A stretch of 32,766 nucleotides of DNA from Rubrivivax sp. (lineage in GTDB: Bacteria; Pseudomonadota; Gammaproteobacteria; Burkholderiales; Burkholderiaceae_C). Shown here piece by piece: positions 6,986 to 15,693 of the stretch. The stretch spans positions 1-32,766 of the forward strand of contig JADMJD010000065.1 of NCBI GenBank assembly GCA_018780805.1. Reading direction: 5' to 3'. A model generated the notes under the pieces. It was not told the origin of the DNA and searched no databases. It saw only the letters and a list, made by a program, of their open reading frames with translations. A program made the position numbers and the translations under genes. Numbering within the stretch: position 1 is the first letter of the stretch; every line of letters starts with the position of its first letter.

Positions 6986-8410
6986 ATGACCGCCGAGCGC
7001 ATGTCGCGTGTGGACACCGCCTGGCTGCGGATGGACAACGACGTCAACCTGATGATGATCGTCGGCGTCTGGCTGCTGGCGCCCGCCATCACACTGGACG
7101 CGCTGCGCGAACGTGTCGCAGACAAGCTGCTGAAGTACGACCGCTTCCGCCAGAAGGCGGTGGCCGACGCGATGGGCGCGGTGTGGGAAGAAGACACCGG
7201 CTTCGACCTGGCCCGCCATGTGCTGCCGATGACGCTGGACATCGCACCCGGCGAAACCGAGCGCCATGCGCTGCAGCGGCTGTGTGGCCAGCTGGCCACC
7301 ACACCGCTGGACCCGTCGCGCCCGCTCTGGCAGTTCCACCTGATCGAAACCTACGAGGGCGGCAGCGCGCTGGTGGCGCGTGTGCACCACTGCATCGGCG
7401 ATGGCATCGCCCTGATCTCGGTGATGATGAGCATCACCGACGGCGGCAGCGACCCGCCCACGCGCCGCCGGCGCGAGAAAGAGGCGGCGGAGGACGGCGA
7501 CTGGCTCACACGCGCGGTGCTGGAGCCCATGACCGGCCTCACCGTCAAGGCCATCGGCCTGACCGGCGAGGGTGTGGCCAAGTCGCTGGACATGCTGGCC
7601 AACCCGCAGGGCCTGACCGGCTCGGTCGAGATGGCGCGCATGGGTGTTCAGGTGCTCAGCGACGTGGCCGCGCTGGCGCTGATGCCCGACGACTCACCGA
7701 CCCAGCTGAAGGGCAAACCGGCCGGCCACAAGGTGGTGGCCTGGGGCGAGCCGCTGCCGCTGGACGAGGTCAAGGCCGTCGGCAAGGCCTTGGGCTGTTC
7801 GGTCAACGACGTGTTGCTGGCCTGCGCCGCGGGTGCCATCGGCCGCTGGCTGCAGGCACAGGGCGGCAACACCACCGGGCAGGAGATCCGGGCCATGGTG
7901 CCTGTCAACCTGCGCCCGCTGGACCAGGCCTGGAAGCTGGGCAACCGCTTCGGCCTGGCGCCGCTGGTGCTGCCCATCGGCATCGCCAACCCCATCCAGC
8001 GTGTCTACGCGGTGCGGCGGCGCATGAACGAGTTGAAGGGCAGCTACCAGCCGCTGCTGGCGTTTGGCGTGCTCGCCTTGTCAGGTCTGTTCATCAAGCC
8101 GGTGCAGGACGCCGTGCTGGGCCTGTTCGCCAAGAAGGCCACCGCCGTGATGACCAACGTGCCCGGCCCGGCCACACCGCTGAAATTCTGCGGTGCCACG
8201 TTGCGCCAGACCATGTTCTGGGTGCCGGCTTCTGGCGACATCGGCGTCGGGGTGTCCATCCTCAGCTATGGCGGCGGCGTGCAGTTCGGCCTGATCACCG
8301 ACCAGCACCTGTGCCCCGAGCCGCAGCAAATCATCGACCGCTTCGAGCCGGAGTTCGAGGCCTTGACGATGATGACGCTGATGTTGCCTTGGGGGGCTGA
8401 CGCGACGTAG
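6986..8410 (+). CDS. Wax ester synthase / acyl-CoA:diacylglycerol acyltransferase
   Basis: The 474-residue protein has the catalytic HHxxxDG motif as HHCIGDG at residues 134-140, preceded by PLWQFHLIE (113-121), both hallmarks of the bacterial WS/DGAT family. Further conserved segments are NDVLLACAAGAI, MVPVNLRP and the NVPGP block near the C-terminus. The enzyme joins acyl-CoA to a fatty alcohol or diacylglycerol, giving wax esters or triacylglycerol at the membrane or lipid-droplet surface. The divergent ACBP gene fits as the substrate carrier. Its last 80 nt overlap the convergent LysR gene at 8331-9305. Confidence 0.93.
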   Translation: MTAERMSRVDTAWLRMDNDVNLMMIVGVWLLAPAITLDALRERVADKLLKYDRFRQKAVADAMGAVWEEDTGFDLARHVLPMTLDIAPGETERHALQRLCGQLATTPLDPSRPLWQFHLIETYEGGSALVARVHHCIGDGIALISVMMSITDGGSDPPTRRRREKEAAEDGDWLTRAVLEPMTGLTVKAIGLTGEGVAKSLDMLANPQGLTGSVEMARMGVQVLSDVAALALMPDDSPTQLKGKPAGHKVVAWGEPLPLDEVKAVGKALGCSVNDVLLACAAGAIGRWLQAQGGNTTGQEIRAMVPVNLRPLDQAWKLGNRFGLAPLVLPIGIANPIQRVYAVRRRMNELKGSYQPLLAFGVLALSGLFIKPVQDAVLGLFAKKATAVMTNVPGPATPLKFCGATLRQTMFWVPASGDIGVGVSILSYGGGVQFGLITDQHLCPEPQQIIDRFEPEFEALTMMTLMLPWGADAT

Positions 8411-9305
8411 GCTCGAAGCGCATCGCCAGCGCCCGCTCGCGCAGCCAGCGGTGGCCGGGATCCGGTGTGTGGCGCCAGTGCCAGTGCATCACCACCGGAA
8501 ACGGCGGCAGGCCCAGGTCGGGCTCCAGCACCTGCAGCCCGTGCTGCTCGGCAAAGCGCTGCGCCGGCCGGCTGGGCACCACCAGCGCCAGGTCGGTCAC
8601 GGCCAGGATGGGCGGCACCACCATGAAGTGCGGCAACACCAGCCGGATGCGCGGCTCCAGGCCCAGCTGCTGCAGCGCACGGGCCGGCTCGCTGTGGCTG
8701 TGCACGACGATGAAGTCCAGCTGCTCCAGCGCCGCACGGTCGCGCAGGCCACGGGCCAGCGGGTGGCCGCGGCGCAGCAGCACCACGTAGCGCTCCATCA
8801 GCAGCGTGCTGTGTTCCGTGCCCACCAGGCTGGGCAGGTGGCCAAAGGCCAGGTCCAGCCGGCCCTGCTCCAGCGCCGGGGCGATGGCCTCGGCTGGCAG
8901 CTGCACCACTTCCAGCTGCACGCCGGGCGCATTGCGGCCCAGGTCCGTCATCAGCAGCGGCAGGAACTCGTCGGCGCCGATGTCGCTCATGTGCACCGTG
9001 AAGCGCCGGCGTGACTGCGCGGCGTCGAAGCGGTCGGTCTCCTGCAGCGCCGCGTCCAGCAGCTGCAGGGCCGCCAGCACCTGCGGCGCCAGCCGCTGCG
9101 CCTTGGGCGTGGGCTGCACGCCGCCCGGTGCGCGCGTGAACAGCGGGTCGTGCAGCAGCAGGCGCAGTCGTGTCAGCGCGTGGCTGGCGGCCGGCTGTGA
9201 CAGCCCCAGCCGGTCGGCTGCGCGGCTGACGCTGCGCGCCTGGTGCACCGCCGCAAAGACATGCAGCAGGTTCAGGTCGATCTCACCAATATTCATGGCC
9301 TGCAT
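8331..9305 (-). CDS. LysR-family transcriptional regulator, divergent from iorAB
   Basis: The reading frame gives 324 residues. The N-terminal wHTH is clear: IDLNLLHVFAAVHQARSVSRAADRLGLSQPAASHALTRLR (residues 8-47). An effector-binding domain follows. Two starts are possible, ATG at 9305 or ATG at 9296; the second (MNIGEIDLN) matches the usual start of the family better. The last 20-25 residues (PPKATSASSSSRPRTPARSGR) are low-complexity and are read antisense through the 3' end of the acyltransferase gene, so the tail may be a stop-loss extension. By position it most likely controls iorA-iorB. Confidence 0.9.
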   Translation of the reverse strand: MQAMNIGEIDLNLLHVFAAVHQARSVSRAADRLGLSQPAASHALTRLRLLLHDPLFTRAPGGVQPTPKAQRLAPQVLAALQLLDAALQETDRFDAAQSRRRFTVHMSDIGADEFLPLLMTDLGRNAPGVQLEVVQLPAEAIAPALEQGRLDLAFGHLPSLVGTEHSTLLMERYVVLLRRGHPLARGLRDRAALEQLDFIVVHSHSEPARALQQLGLEPRIRLVLPHFMVVPPILAVTDLALVVPSRPAQRFAEQHGLQVLEPDLGLPPFPVVMHWHWRHTPDPGHRWLRERALAMRFEPTSRQPPKATSASSSSRPRTPARSGR

Positions 9306-9309
9306 GTTA

Positions 9310-9384
9310 GTGACAAAGCCGGCGCCATGGACGGCAAACGACCCGCTGCCTAGAGTCGGCGACCCTTGTCACCAGTTTTGTCAA
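9310..9384. promoter_or_regulatory. iorA promoter and TTGTCA half-sites
   Basis: TGGACG (9328-9333), a 17-nt spacer and TAGAGT (9351-9356) form a plausible sigma-70 promoter reading toward iorA. Three copies of the hexamer TTGTCA surround it: inverted within GTGACAA (9310-9316), direct in TTGTCAC (9366-9372) and direct in TTTTGTCAA (9376-9384). They are candidates for the binding sites of the divergent LysR protein. Confidence 0.45.
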
Positions 9385-9397
9385 CCCAGGCGGCCCC

Positions 9398-11566
9398 ATG
9401 GAAGTCCAGTTCACCGACCAGATCGAACAGCTCAAGCTGGGCGCCGGCGCCACCTTCCATGGCGAAGGCATCCTGGCCATCACCAAGGCCCTGCTGCAGT
9501 CAGGCGTGGCCTACATCGGCGGCTACCAGGGCGCGCCGGTGTCGCACCTGCTGGACGTGATGGTGCAGGCCAAACCCTATGTGGACACGCTGGGTGTGCA
9601 CGTGGAGGCCTGCTCGAATGAAGCCTCGGCCGCGGCCATGCTGGGCGCCAGCATCCACTACCCGCTGCGCGGCGCGGTCACGTGGAAAAGCATCGTCGGC
9701 ACCAACGTGGCCGCCGACGCGCTGAGCAACCTGGCCTCGCCCGGTGTGGTGGGCGGTGCGCTGATCGTGGTGGGCGAGGACTACGGCGAAGGCGCCAGCG
9801 TGATCCAGGAACGCACGCACGCCTATGCGCTGAAGAGCACGCTGGCGCTGTTTGACCCGCGGCCCGAGCTCGGCAACATGGTGCGCTGCGTCGAACATGC
9901 CTTTGCGCTCAGCGAAGCCAGCAACATGCCGGCGATCCTGGAGTTGCGCATCCGGGCCTGCCATGTGCGCGGCACCTTCGAGGCCAAGGACAACGTCGCG
10001 CCCAAGCTCAGCACCAAGGCGTTGATCGAGGAGCCCGCAGGCTTCGACTACATGCGGCTGGCGCACCCGCCGGTCACCTTCCGTCACGAGAAGCTGAAGG
10101 TCGAGCAGCGCATCCCGGCGGCCCAGGCCTACATCACCGCCCACGGCCTGAACGAGACCCTGCCCGGCCCGCGCAGCGAGGTGGGCCTGGTGGTGCAGGG
10201 TGGTCTGTTCAACGCCGTGCAGCGCGCGCTGCAGCAGCTGGGTCTGGCCGATGCGTTTGGTGAGAGCCAGATCCCGCTGCACGTGCTGAACGTGACCTAC
10301 CCGCTGGTGCCGGCCGAACTGGGCGTCTTTTGCGTCGGCAAACGTGCGGTGCTGGTGCTGGAAGAAGGTTCGCCCGAGTACATCGAGAAGGACCTGATGC
10401 AGGCGCTGCGCCGCCTGGACGTGCAGACGCCCGTGCACGGCAAGGACCTGCTGCCACCGACGGGTGAATATTCGGTCGAGGTGGTGGCCCAGGGCCTGAT
10501 CAACTTCTGCGAACGCCACCTGCCCGACGTGGACCTCGCGCCCGCCAAGGCCTGGCTGGCTGGCAACGCGCAGCGCCGCGCCGACGTGGCCAAGGCCATG
10601 GGCCCGCTGCCCGCGCGCCCGCCGGGTTTTTGCATCGGCTGCCCGGAGCGCCCGGTGTTCAGTGCGCTCAAGCTGGCGCAGCAGGCCGTGGGCCCGGTGC
10701 ACATCGCGGCCGACATCGGCTGCCACGCACTGGCCACCTTCGAGCCCTTCAGCTCGGGCCACAGCATCCTGGGTTACGGCATGAGCCTGGCCAGCCGCGC
10801 GGGTGTCAGCCCGATGATGCAGCGGCGCTCCATCGCCATCATGGGCGACGGCGGTTTCTGGCACAACGGCCTGCTCACCGGCGTGCAGGCCGCGCTGTTC
10901 AACGGCGACGACGCGGTGCTGGTGGTCATGAAAAACGGCTACACCAGCGCCACCGGCACGCAGGACATCCTGAACACGCCCGACGACGAAGCCAAGGCCG
11001 AAGCGGAGCGCGATGCCAACGTGCACCAGAGCCTGGCGCACAAGAACCAGACCATCGAAGACACGCTCACCGGCATGGGCGTGCAGTGGATGCGCGTGGT
11101 GCACACCTACGAGGTGGACGCGATGCGGCAGACCGTGCAAGAGGCGCTGACCTCACCCTTCAACGGCCTGAAGGTCATCATCGCCGAGGGCGAATGCCAG
11201 CTGGAGCGCCAACGCCGGCTCAAGCCCTTCGTGGCCGGGCGGCTGAAACGCGGCGAGCGGGTGGAGCGGGTGAAGTACGGTGTGGATGAAGACGTCTGCA
11301 CCGGCGACCATGCCTGCATCCGGCTGTCCGGCTGCCCGACGCTGACGCTGAAGGACAACCCCGACCCGCTGCGCGTGGACCCGGTGGCCACCGTGATCGA
11401 CGGCTGCGTGGGTTGCGGCCTGTGCGGTGCCAACGCCCACGCCGCCACGCTGTGCCCGAGTTTTTACCGCGCCGAGGTGGTGAAGAACCCCAGTGGCTGG
11501 GAGCGTTTCATGGCGCGGTTGCGCGAGACGGTGACCGGCTGGCTGCGGCCGGAGGTGGTGGCATGA
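9398..11566 (+). CDS. iorA: Indolepyruvate ferredoxin oxidoreductase, alpha subunit
   Basis: The 722-residue protein has the IorA order: an N-terminal pyrimidine-binding domain (GEGILAITKALLQSGVAYIGGYQGAPVSHLLD), a middle domain, and a thiamine-diphosphate domain with GDGGFWHNGL and NGYTSATG near residues 485-525. The C-terminus carries ferredoxin-like cysteines: CTGDHACIRLSGCP and CVGCGLCGANAHAATLCP. IorAB oxidatively decarboxylates indolepyruvate and other aryl-pyruvates to aryl-acyl-CoA with a ferredoxin acceptor. This version is the long proteobacterial type whose partner IorB carries an extra domain. Its stop overlaps iorB by ATGA. Confidence 0.92.
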   Translation: MEVQFTDQIEQLKLGAGATFHGEGILAITKALLQSGVAYIGGYQGAPVSHLLDVMVQAKPYVDTLGVHVEACSNEASAAAMLGASIHYPLRGAVTWKSIVGTNVAADALSNLASPGVVGGALIVVGEDYGEGASVIQERTHAYALKSTLALFDPRPELGNMVRCVEHAFALSEASNMPAILELRIRACHVRGTFEAKDNVAPKLSTKALIEEPAGFDYMRLAHPPVTFRHEKLKVEQRIPAAQAYITAHGLNETLPGPRSEVGLVVQGGLFNAVQRALQQLGLADAFGESQIPLHVLNVTYPLVPAELGVFCVGKRAVLVLEEGSPEYIEKDLMQALRRLDVQTPVHGKDLLPPTGEYSVEVVAQGLINFCERHLPDVDLAPAKAWLAGNAQRRADVAKAMGPLPARPPGFCIGCPERPVFSALKLAQQAVGPVHIAADIGCHALATFEPFSSGHSILGYGMSLASRAGVSPMMQRRSIAIMGDGGFWHNGLLTGVQAALFNGDDAVLVVMKNGYTSATGTQDILNTPDDEAKAEAERDANVHQSLAHKNQTIEDTLTGMGVQWMRVVHTYEVDAMRQTVQEALTSPFNGLKVIIAEGECQLERQRRLKPFVAGRLKRGERVERVKYGVDEDVCTGDHACIRLSGCPTLTLKDNPDPLRVDPVATVIDGCVGCGLCGANAHAATLCPSFYRAEVVKNPSGWERFMARLRETVTGWLRPEVVA

Positions 11567-13032
11567 AGCCCGTGAACGTGCTGATCTGCGCCCTGGGCGG
11601 CGAAGGCGGCGGCGTGCTCGCCGAATGGCTGTACAGCGCGGCCGTGCGCGCCGGCCACGCGGCGCAGGCCACGTCGATCCCTGGTGTGGCCCAGCGGACT
11701 GGTGCCACCACGTACTACGTCGAGGTCTGGCCTGAACCCGCCACCAGCCACCCCGGACGGCGTCCGGTGTTCAGCCTGAACCCGGCGCCCGGCGCCATCG
11801 ACCTGCTGGTGTCGTCGGAGCTGCTGGAGACGGTGCGCCAGGTCGGCAACGGCATGGTCAGCCCGGACCGGACGCAGGTCATCAGCTCGACCACACGCAT
11901 GTTGACGGTGGCCGAGAAGATGCAGCCCACTGACGGCCGGGCCGACGCCGCCCAGCTCGTCGCCACCCTGCAGCGCCACGTCAAGGCGGCCGAGCTGCTG
12001 GACCTGGCGCAGCTGGCCCAGCAGGCCGGTACCGCGATCAGCGCGGTGCTGTTCGGTGCCATCGCGGCCAGCGGGGCGCTCCCGTTTGCGCGCAGCGTCT
12101 ACGAGGAGACGATCACCGCCTCCGGCAAGGGCGTGGCCGCCAGCCTGCGCGGTTTTGCGTTGGCGTACGACGCGGTGACACAGCGGCGGGCACAGCAGGC
12201 CATCGTCGAAGCGGCGCTGCAACCGGCACCGGCGCCGGACCTGCGGGCGCTGGGCCGCGCCCGCGTGGCCAGCTACCAGGACGAGGCCTACGCGCAGCTC
12301 TACGAGCAGCGCCTGGACCGTTTCAGCGACCCGGCCATCCGCGCTGAACTCGCGCGCTGGCTGGCGCTGTGGATGGCCTTCGACGACATCGTGCGGGTGG
12401 CGGCACTGAAGCTGGTGAGCACCCGGCAGGAGCGTGTGCGCCGCGAAGCCAAGGTCGGCGACGACGAACTGCTCAAGCTCTACGACCACTTCAAACCCGG
12501 CGTGCCGGAGTTTGCCGCGTTGCTGCCGCACAGCCTGGCCACACGTCTGCAGGCGTGGGACCGGCGCCGCGTCGCCGCCGGCCGCGAACCCTGGGCGCTG
12601 CCGCTGAAGGTGGGCACGCACACGGTGCTGGGCACGCTGGCGCTGCGGTTTGTTGCCGCGCTGAAGGGCCAGCGCCGGCGGGGCAGCCGCTTCGCGCTGG
12701 AGCAGGCGCTGATCGAACGCTGGCTGGACGCCGTGGCGCTGGGCGAAGCGCAAGACCCGGCGCTGGGCCTGGAGCTGGCGAAATGCGGCCGTTTGATCAA
12801 GGGTTACGGCAGCACCAACGAACGTGGCAAGGAGAACCTGCTGCACATCATTCAGCACCTGGCCGGCCGCGACGCGGCCACCGTGCGCGCTGCGCGCGAG
12901 GCCGCGCTGGCCGATGACGCAGGCCTGGCACTGGACCAGACCCTGACAGCACATGGGGCACCCAAGCGCCCATTGCGCGAGCAAGTCGTGCGCTGGTACC
13001 GTCGGCGACCGGACGAAACGATCCGGGCCTGA
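11563..13032 (+). CDS. iorB: Indolepyruvate oxidoreductase, beta subunit with long C-terminal extension (DUF6537 type)
   Basis: Translation from the ATG at 11563, in the ATGA overlap with iorA, gives 489 residues. The N-terminal 190 or so residues are the gamma-type oxidoreductase domain: NVLICALGGEGGGVLAEWLYSAA, then SIPGVAQRTGATTYYVE, a standard IorB opening. The remaining 290 residues, rich in basic and helical segments (KLYDHFKPGVPEFAALLP; ECGRL-like KCGRLIKGYGSTNERGK), match the extension seen in proteobacterial long IorB proteins. Classical archaeal IorB is only about 200 residues. The pair would act in aromatic amino acid or arylpyruvate catabolism. Confidence 0.9.
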   Translation: MKPVNVLICALGGEGGGVLAEWLYSAAVRAGHAAQATSIPGVAQRTGATTYYVEVWPEPATSHPGRRPVFSLNPAPGAIDLLVSSELLETVRQVGNGMVSPDRTQVISSTTRMLTVAEKMQPTDGRADAAQLVATLQRHVKAAELLDLAQLAQQAGTAISAVLFGAIAASGALPFARSVYEETITASGKGVAASLRGFALAYDAVTQRRAQQAIVEAALQPAPAPDLRALGRARVASYQDEAYAQLYEQRLDRFSDPAIRAELARWLALWMAFDDIVRVAALKLVSTRQERVRREAKVGDDELLKLYDHFKPGVPEFAALLPHSLATRLQAWDRRRVAAGREPWALPLKVGTHTVLGTLALRFVAALKGQRRRGSRFALEQALIERWLDAVALGEAQDPALGLELAKCGRLIKGYGSTNERGKENLLHIIQHLAGRDAATVRAAREAALADDAGLALDQTLTAHGAPKRPLREQVVRWYRRRPDETIRA

Positions 13033-13057
13033 GCCCCGACAACGAGGAGACAAACCG

Positions 13058-14269
13058 ATGAAACTTGCCATCGCCTGGCGCGGCATTGCCGCTGCATCCC
13101 TGACGCTGTTTGCCGCCAGCACGCTGGCCCAGCAGGCCGCTGAAGAGCCCTTCTGGGCCAAGGGCCGCCCGAAGACCGACACCGCGATGAAGATGGCGCC
13201 GGTGCCGGCCTTCCCCATCCCGACCGCGGCCGACCAGCTGCCGGTGGCCAAGATCAAGCTGCCGCCCGGCTTCAAGGCCGAGGTCTGGGCCAGCGGCATC
13301 CTGGATGCGCGCGGTTTGCGCCAGGGCGACAAGGGCACGGTCTTCGTCAGCTCGCTGTTCGTGGCCGGCAAGCTCTACGCGGTGGTCGACAACGGCGGCA
13401 AGCGGGAGGTGAAGACACTCGCCGAAAAACTCTTCCTGCCCAACGGCATCGAGTTCCACAAGGGCAGCCTGTACCTGGCCACGCCCAAGGACATCGTGCG
13501 CTACGACAACATCGAGGCGAACCTCGACAAATTGCCGGCGCCGGTGATGGTCTACGACAAGCTGCCCGGCGACGTGCCACACGGCTGGAAGTTCATCAAG
13601 ATCGGCCCCGACGGCAAGCTCTACGTGCCGGTGGGTGCGCCGTGCAACATTTGCGAGAGCGATGACCGCTACACGCGAATCTTCCGCATGAACCTGGACG
13701 GCAGCGGGGTCGAGGTGGTGGCGCAGGGCATGCGCAACACCGTGGGCTTTGACTTCCACCCCAAGACCGGCGACCTGTGGTTTGGCGACAACCAGCGCGA
13801 TTGGCTCAGCGAAGACCTGCCCGAGGACGAGCTGAACCATGTGGCGAAGATGGGCGAGCACTTCGGCTTCCCGTACTGCCACTCGGGTGACTTTGCCGAT
13901 CCCGAGCTCGGCTGGGGCAAGAGCTGCGCCGACTACAAAAAACCGGCCGTCAAGCTGGGCGCCCACATGGCCCCGCTGGGCATGCGCTTCTACACCGGCA
14001 AGATGTTCCCGGCGAAGTACCAGAACGCGATGTTCATTGCCCGCCACGGCCCCTGGAACCGCACGCAGAAGTACGGCGCCGACGTGGTGGTGGCCTGGCC
14101 CGACGGCAAGGGCGGCGCCAAGATCGAACCCTTCCTGACCGGCCTGGTGGAGAACAACCAGTACCTGGGCCGCCCGGCCGACGTGATGGTGATGAAGGAC
14201 GGCTCGCTGCTGGTCAGCGACGACCACAACGGCGCCATCTACCGCATCAGCTACAGCGGCAAGAAGTGA
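13058..14269 (+). CDS. Sorbosone dehydrogenase-like (PQQ-type) beta-propeller, exported
   Basis: From the ATG at 13058, which has a GAGGAGA ribosome-binding site at 13044-13050, the product has 403 residues. It begins with a Sec signal peptide (LTLFAASTLAQQ). The mature part resembles glucose/sorbosone dehydrogenases: LPPGFKAEVWASGILDARGLRQGDKGTVFV, LFLPNGIEFHKGSLYLA, GMRNTVGFDFHPKTGDLWFGDNQRDW and DVMVMKDGSLLVSDDHNGAIYRISY. Many relatives use PQQ and pass electrons to a cytochrome c. It lies 25 nt after iorB and overlaps the cytochrome gene by GTGA, so enzyme and acceptor are likely coupled. The true substrate is not known. Confidence 0.85.
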   Translation: MKLAIAWRGIAAASLTLFAASTLAQQAAEEPFWAKGRPKTDTAMKMAPVPAFPIPTAADQLPVAKIKLPPGFKAEVWASGILDARGLRQGDKGTVFVSSLFVAGKLYAVVDNGGKREVKTLAEKLFLPNGIEFHKGSLYLATPKDIVRYDNIEANLDKLPAPVMVYDKLPGDVPHGWKFIKIGPDGKLYVPVGAPCNICESDDRYTRIFRMNLDGSGVEVVAQGMRNTVGFDFHPKTGDLWFGDNQRDWLSEDLPEDELNHVAKMGEHFGFPYCHSGDFADPELGWGKSCADYKKPAVKLGAHMAPLGMRFYTGKMFPAKYQNAMFIARHGPWNRTQKYGADVVVAWPDGKGGAKIEPFLTGLVENNQYLGRPADVMVMKDGSLLVSDDHNGAIYRISYSGKK

Positions 14270-14886
14270 CGTTGCGGGGCCTGTTCTTCGCGTTGGCGTC
14301 CGCGGTGTCGTTCGCGCTGCTCTGCGGCGCCGCGGGGGCCCAGGGGCACGACCAGCGCCTGCAGCAGCAGTGCCTGGTCTGCCACGGCCCGCAAGGCCGC
14401 AGCGAGCTGGCGTTGACGCCTTCGCTGGCCGGCCAGCCGTCGTTCTACGCGATCACGCAGCTCTTCCTGTTCCGCGAAGGGCGGCGTGACAACGTGGCGA
14501 TGACGGCCGTGGCCAAGGGCATGAGCGACGCCGACCTGCGTGGTTTTGCCGATGCCATTGCGCGCCTGCCGCCACCACCGGCGCCGGCAGTTTCAGGCGC
14601 CGACCCGGCCCGCCTGGCGCGCGGCGCGGCGCTCGCACAAAAAGGCCATTGCGCGGGCTGCCATGGGGCCGACTATGCCGGTGGCCAGCAGGTGCCGCGG
14701 GTGGCGCACCAGCGTGAGGACTACCTGCGTGTGGCGCTGCAGGGCTTCCGTGCCGGCACCCGGCTGGGTTATACGCAGGCGATGGGCGAAGCGCTGGCGG
14801 GCATGACGCCCGAGAACCTGGACGACCTGGCGCACTACCTGGCGAACTACGTCGCGCACTCCGTCGCTCACTCGACGGGGCGCTGA
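14266..14886 (+). CDS. Periplasmic di-haem cytochrome c
   Basis: The 206-residue protein starts with GTG at 14266, overlapping the preceding stop (GTGA). A signal peptide ends near residue 25 (CGAAGAQG). Two CxxCH haem-attachment sites are present, CLVCH at 36-40 and CAGCH at 129-133, so it is a tandem class I (cytochrome c4-like) protein; methionines at 79, 86 and beyond residue 155 could be axial ligands. It most likely takes electrons from the upstream dehydrogenase and passes them to a terminal oxidase. Its stop is only 7 nt from the end of the convergent TPR gene. Confidence 0.92.
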   Translation: MTLRGLFFALASAVSFALLCGAAGAQGHDQRLQQQCLVCHGPQGRSELALTPSLAGQPSFYAITQLFLFREGRRDNVAMTAVAKGMSDADLRGFADAIARLPPPPAPAVSGADPARLARGAALAQKGHCAGCHGADYAGGQQVPRVAHQREDYLRVALQGFRAGTRLGYTQAMGEALAGMTPENLDDLAHYLANYVAHSVAHSTGR

Positions 14887-14893
14887 ACGTCGT

Positions 14894-15679
14894 TCAGTCC
14901 TCCAACTCCGCCTTGGCCATCTCGACGTCTAGCCGCTCCATCGCATCCTGTGCGTCGCAGGCCGCCGCCTGGGCATAGAGCTTCTCGGCTTCGGCCATCT
15001 TCTTCTCGCCTTCCAGCATCACCAGGCCGTTGGCGTACTCCACCATCGCGATGGCGCTGCCGGGGTTGAGCTTGAGTGCTTCCTTGAACATCTTCAGCCC
15101 AGTGGCTGTGTCGGCGCCCTGGGTGCGGCCCAGCAGCTTGCCCACCTTGTCGATGACCTCGGCGTGGAAGGAGCCCAGCGCAATGTGGGCGTCGGCGTGT
15201 TGCGGCGCCAGTGCGATGCTGGTTTCCAGCGCCATCTTCACCTTGCTGCCCAGGCCCTGTGACAGCGCCTTGGCCACGCTGATGCCCTGGCTGTAACGGC
15301 CCAGCGCGTAGGCCTGGAAGTAGTGCGCGTTGGCATTCTTGGGCTCGGTGCCCTGCAATGCCTCGGCGCGTTCAGCCGCCTCCAGGAACATCGCAAGCTT
15401 GCTCTTCTCGCTCTTTTCCAGGTAGTTGGCGTAGATGCACTGCGCCTTGTTGGCCACGGTGATGCCGGCCGAACTTCCGGATGAAGCGGCCTTGAGGCCG
15501 GCGTCGAAGGCCTTCTGGAAGTCACCGGCATGGAACAGCGCCCAGGCCGCCACCACGGCCTCGTCTTTCGGCCAGGGTTCGGCATCACCCGCATGCAGGC
15601 GGGCCCAGTGTTTTTTCAGCGCGGCCGCGTCGCGCCGGTAGGGCGCGGTGTCGTACGGAAAGGCGGTCCACTTGGCCAT
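14894..15679 (-). CDS. TPR-like helical repeat protein of unknown role
   Basis: The 261-residue protein has no signal peptide or membrane segment. It shows tetratricopeptide-like repeats: AWALFHAGDFQKAFDAGLKAA, then NANAHYFQAYALGRYSQGISVAKAL, HADAHIALGSFHAEVIDKVGK and GLKMFKEALKLNPGSAIAMVEYANGLVML. Such repeats form helical scaffolds for protein contacts. A strong AGAAGGAGA ribosome-binding site precedes the ATG. It lies 14 nt downstream of the TetR gene in the same direction, so the two form an operon. I recognise no enzymatic motif. Confidence 0.85.
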   Translation of the reverse strand: MAKWTAFPYDTAPYRRDAAALKKHWARLHAGDAEPWPKDEAVVAAWALFHAGDFQKAFDAGLKAASSGSSAGITVANKAQCIYANYLEKSEKSKLAMFLEAAERAEALQGTEPKNANAHYFQAYALGRYSQGISVAKALSQGLGSKVKMALETSIALAPQHADAHIALGSFHAEVIDKVGKLLGRTQGADTATGLKMFKEALKLNPGSAIAMVEYANGLVMLEGEKKMAEAEKLYAQAAACDAQDAMERLDVEMAKAELED

Positions 15680-15693
15680 GCGGCAGTCTCCTT

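Noticed and set aside
9500..11140. Minus-strand open frame opposite iorA
   Set aside because: It is fully antisense to iorA with a His/Gln/Arg-rich, domain-free translation.
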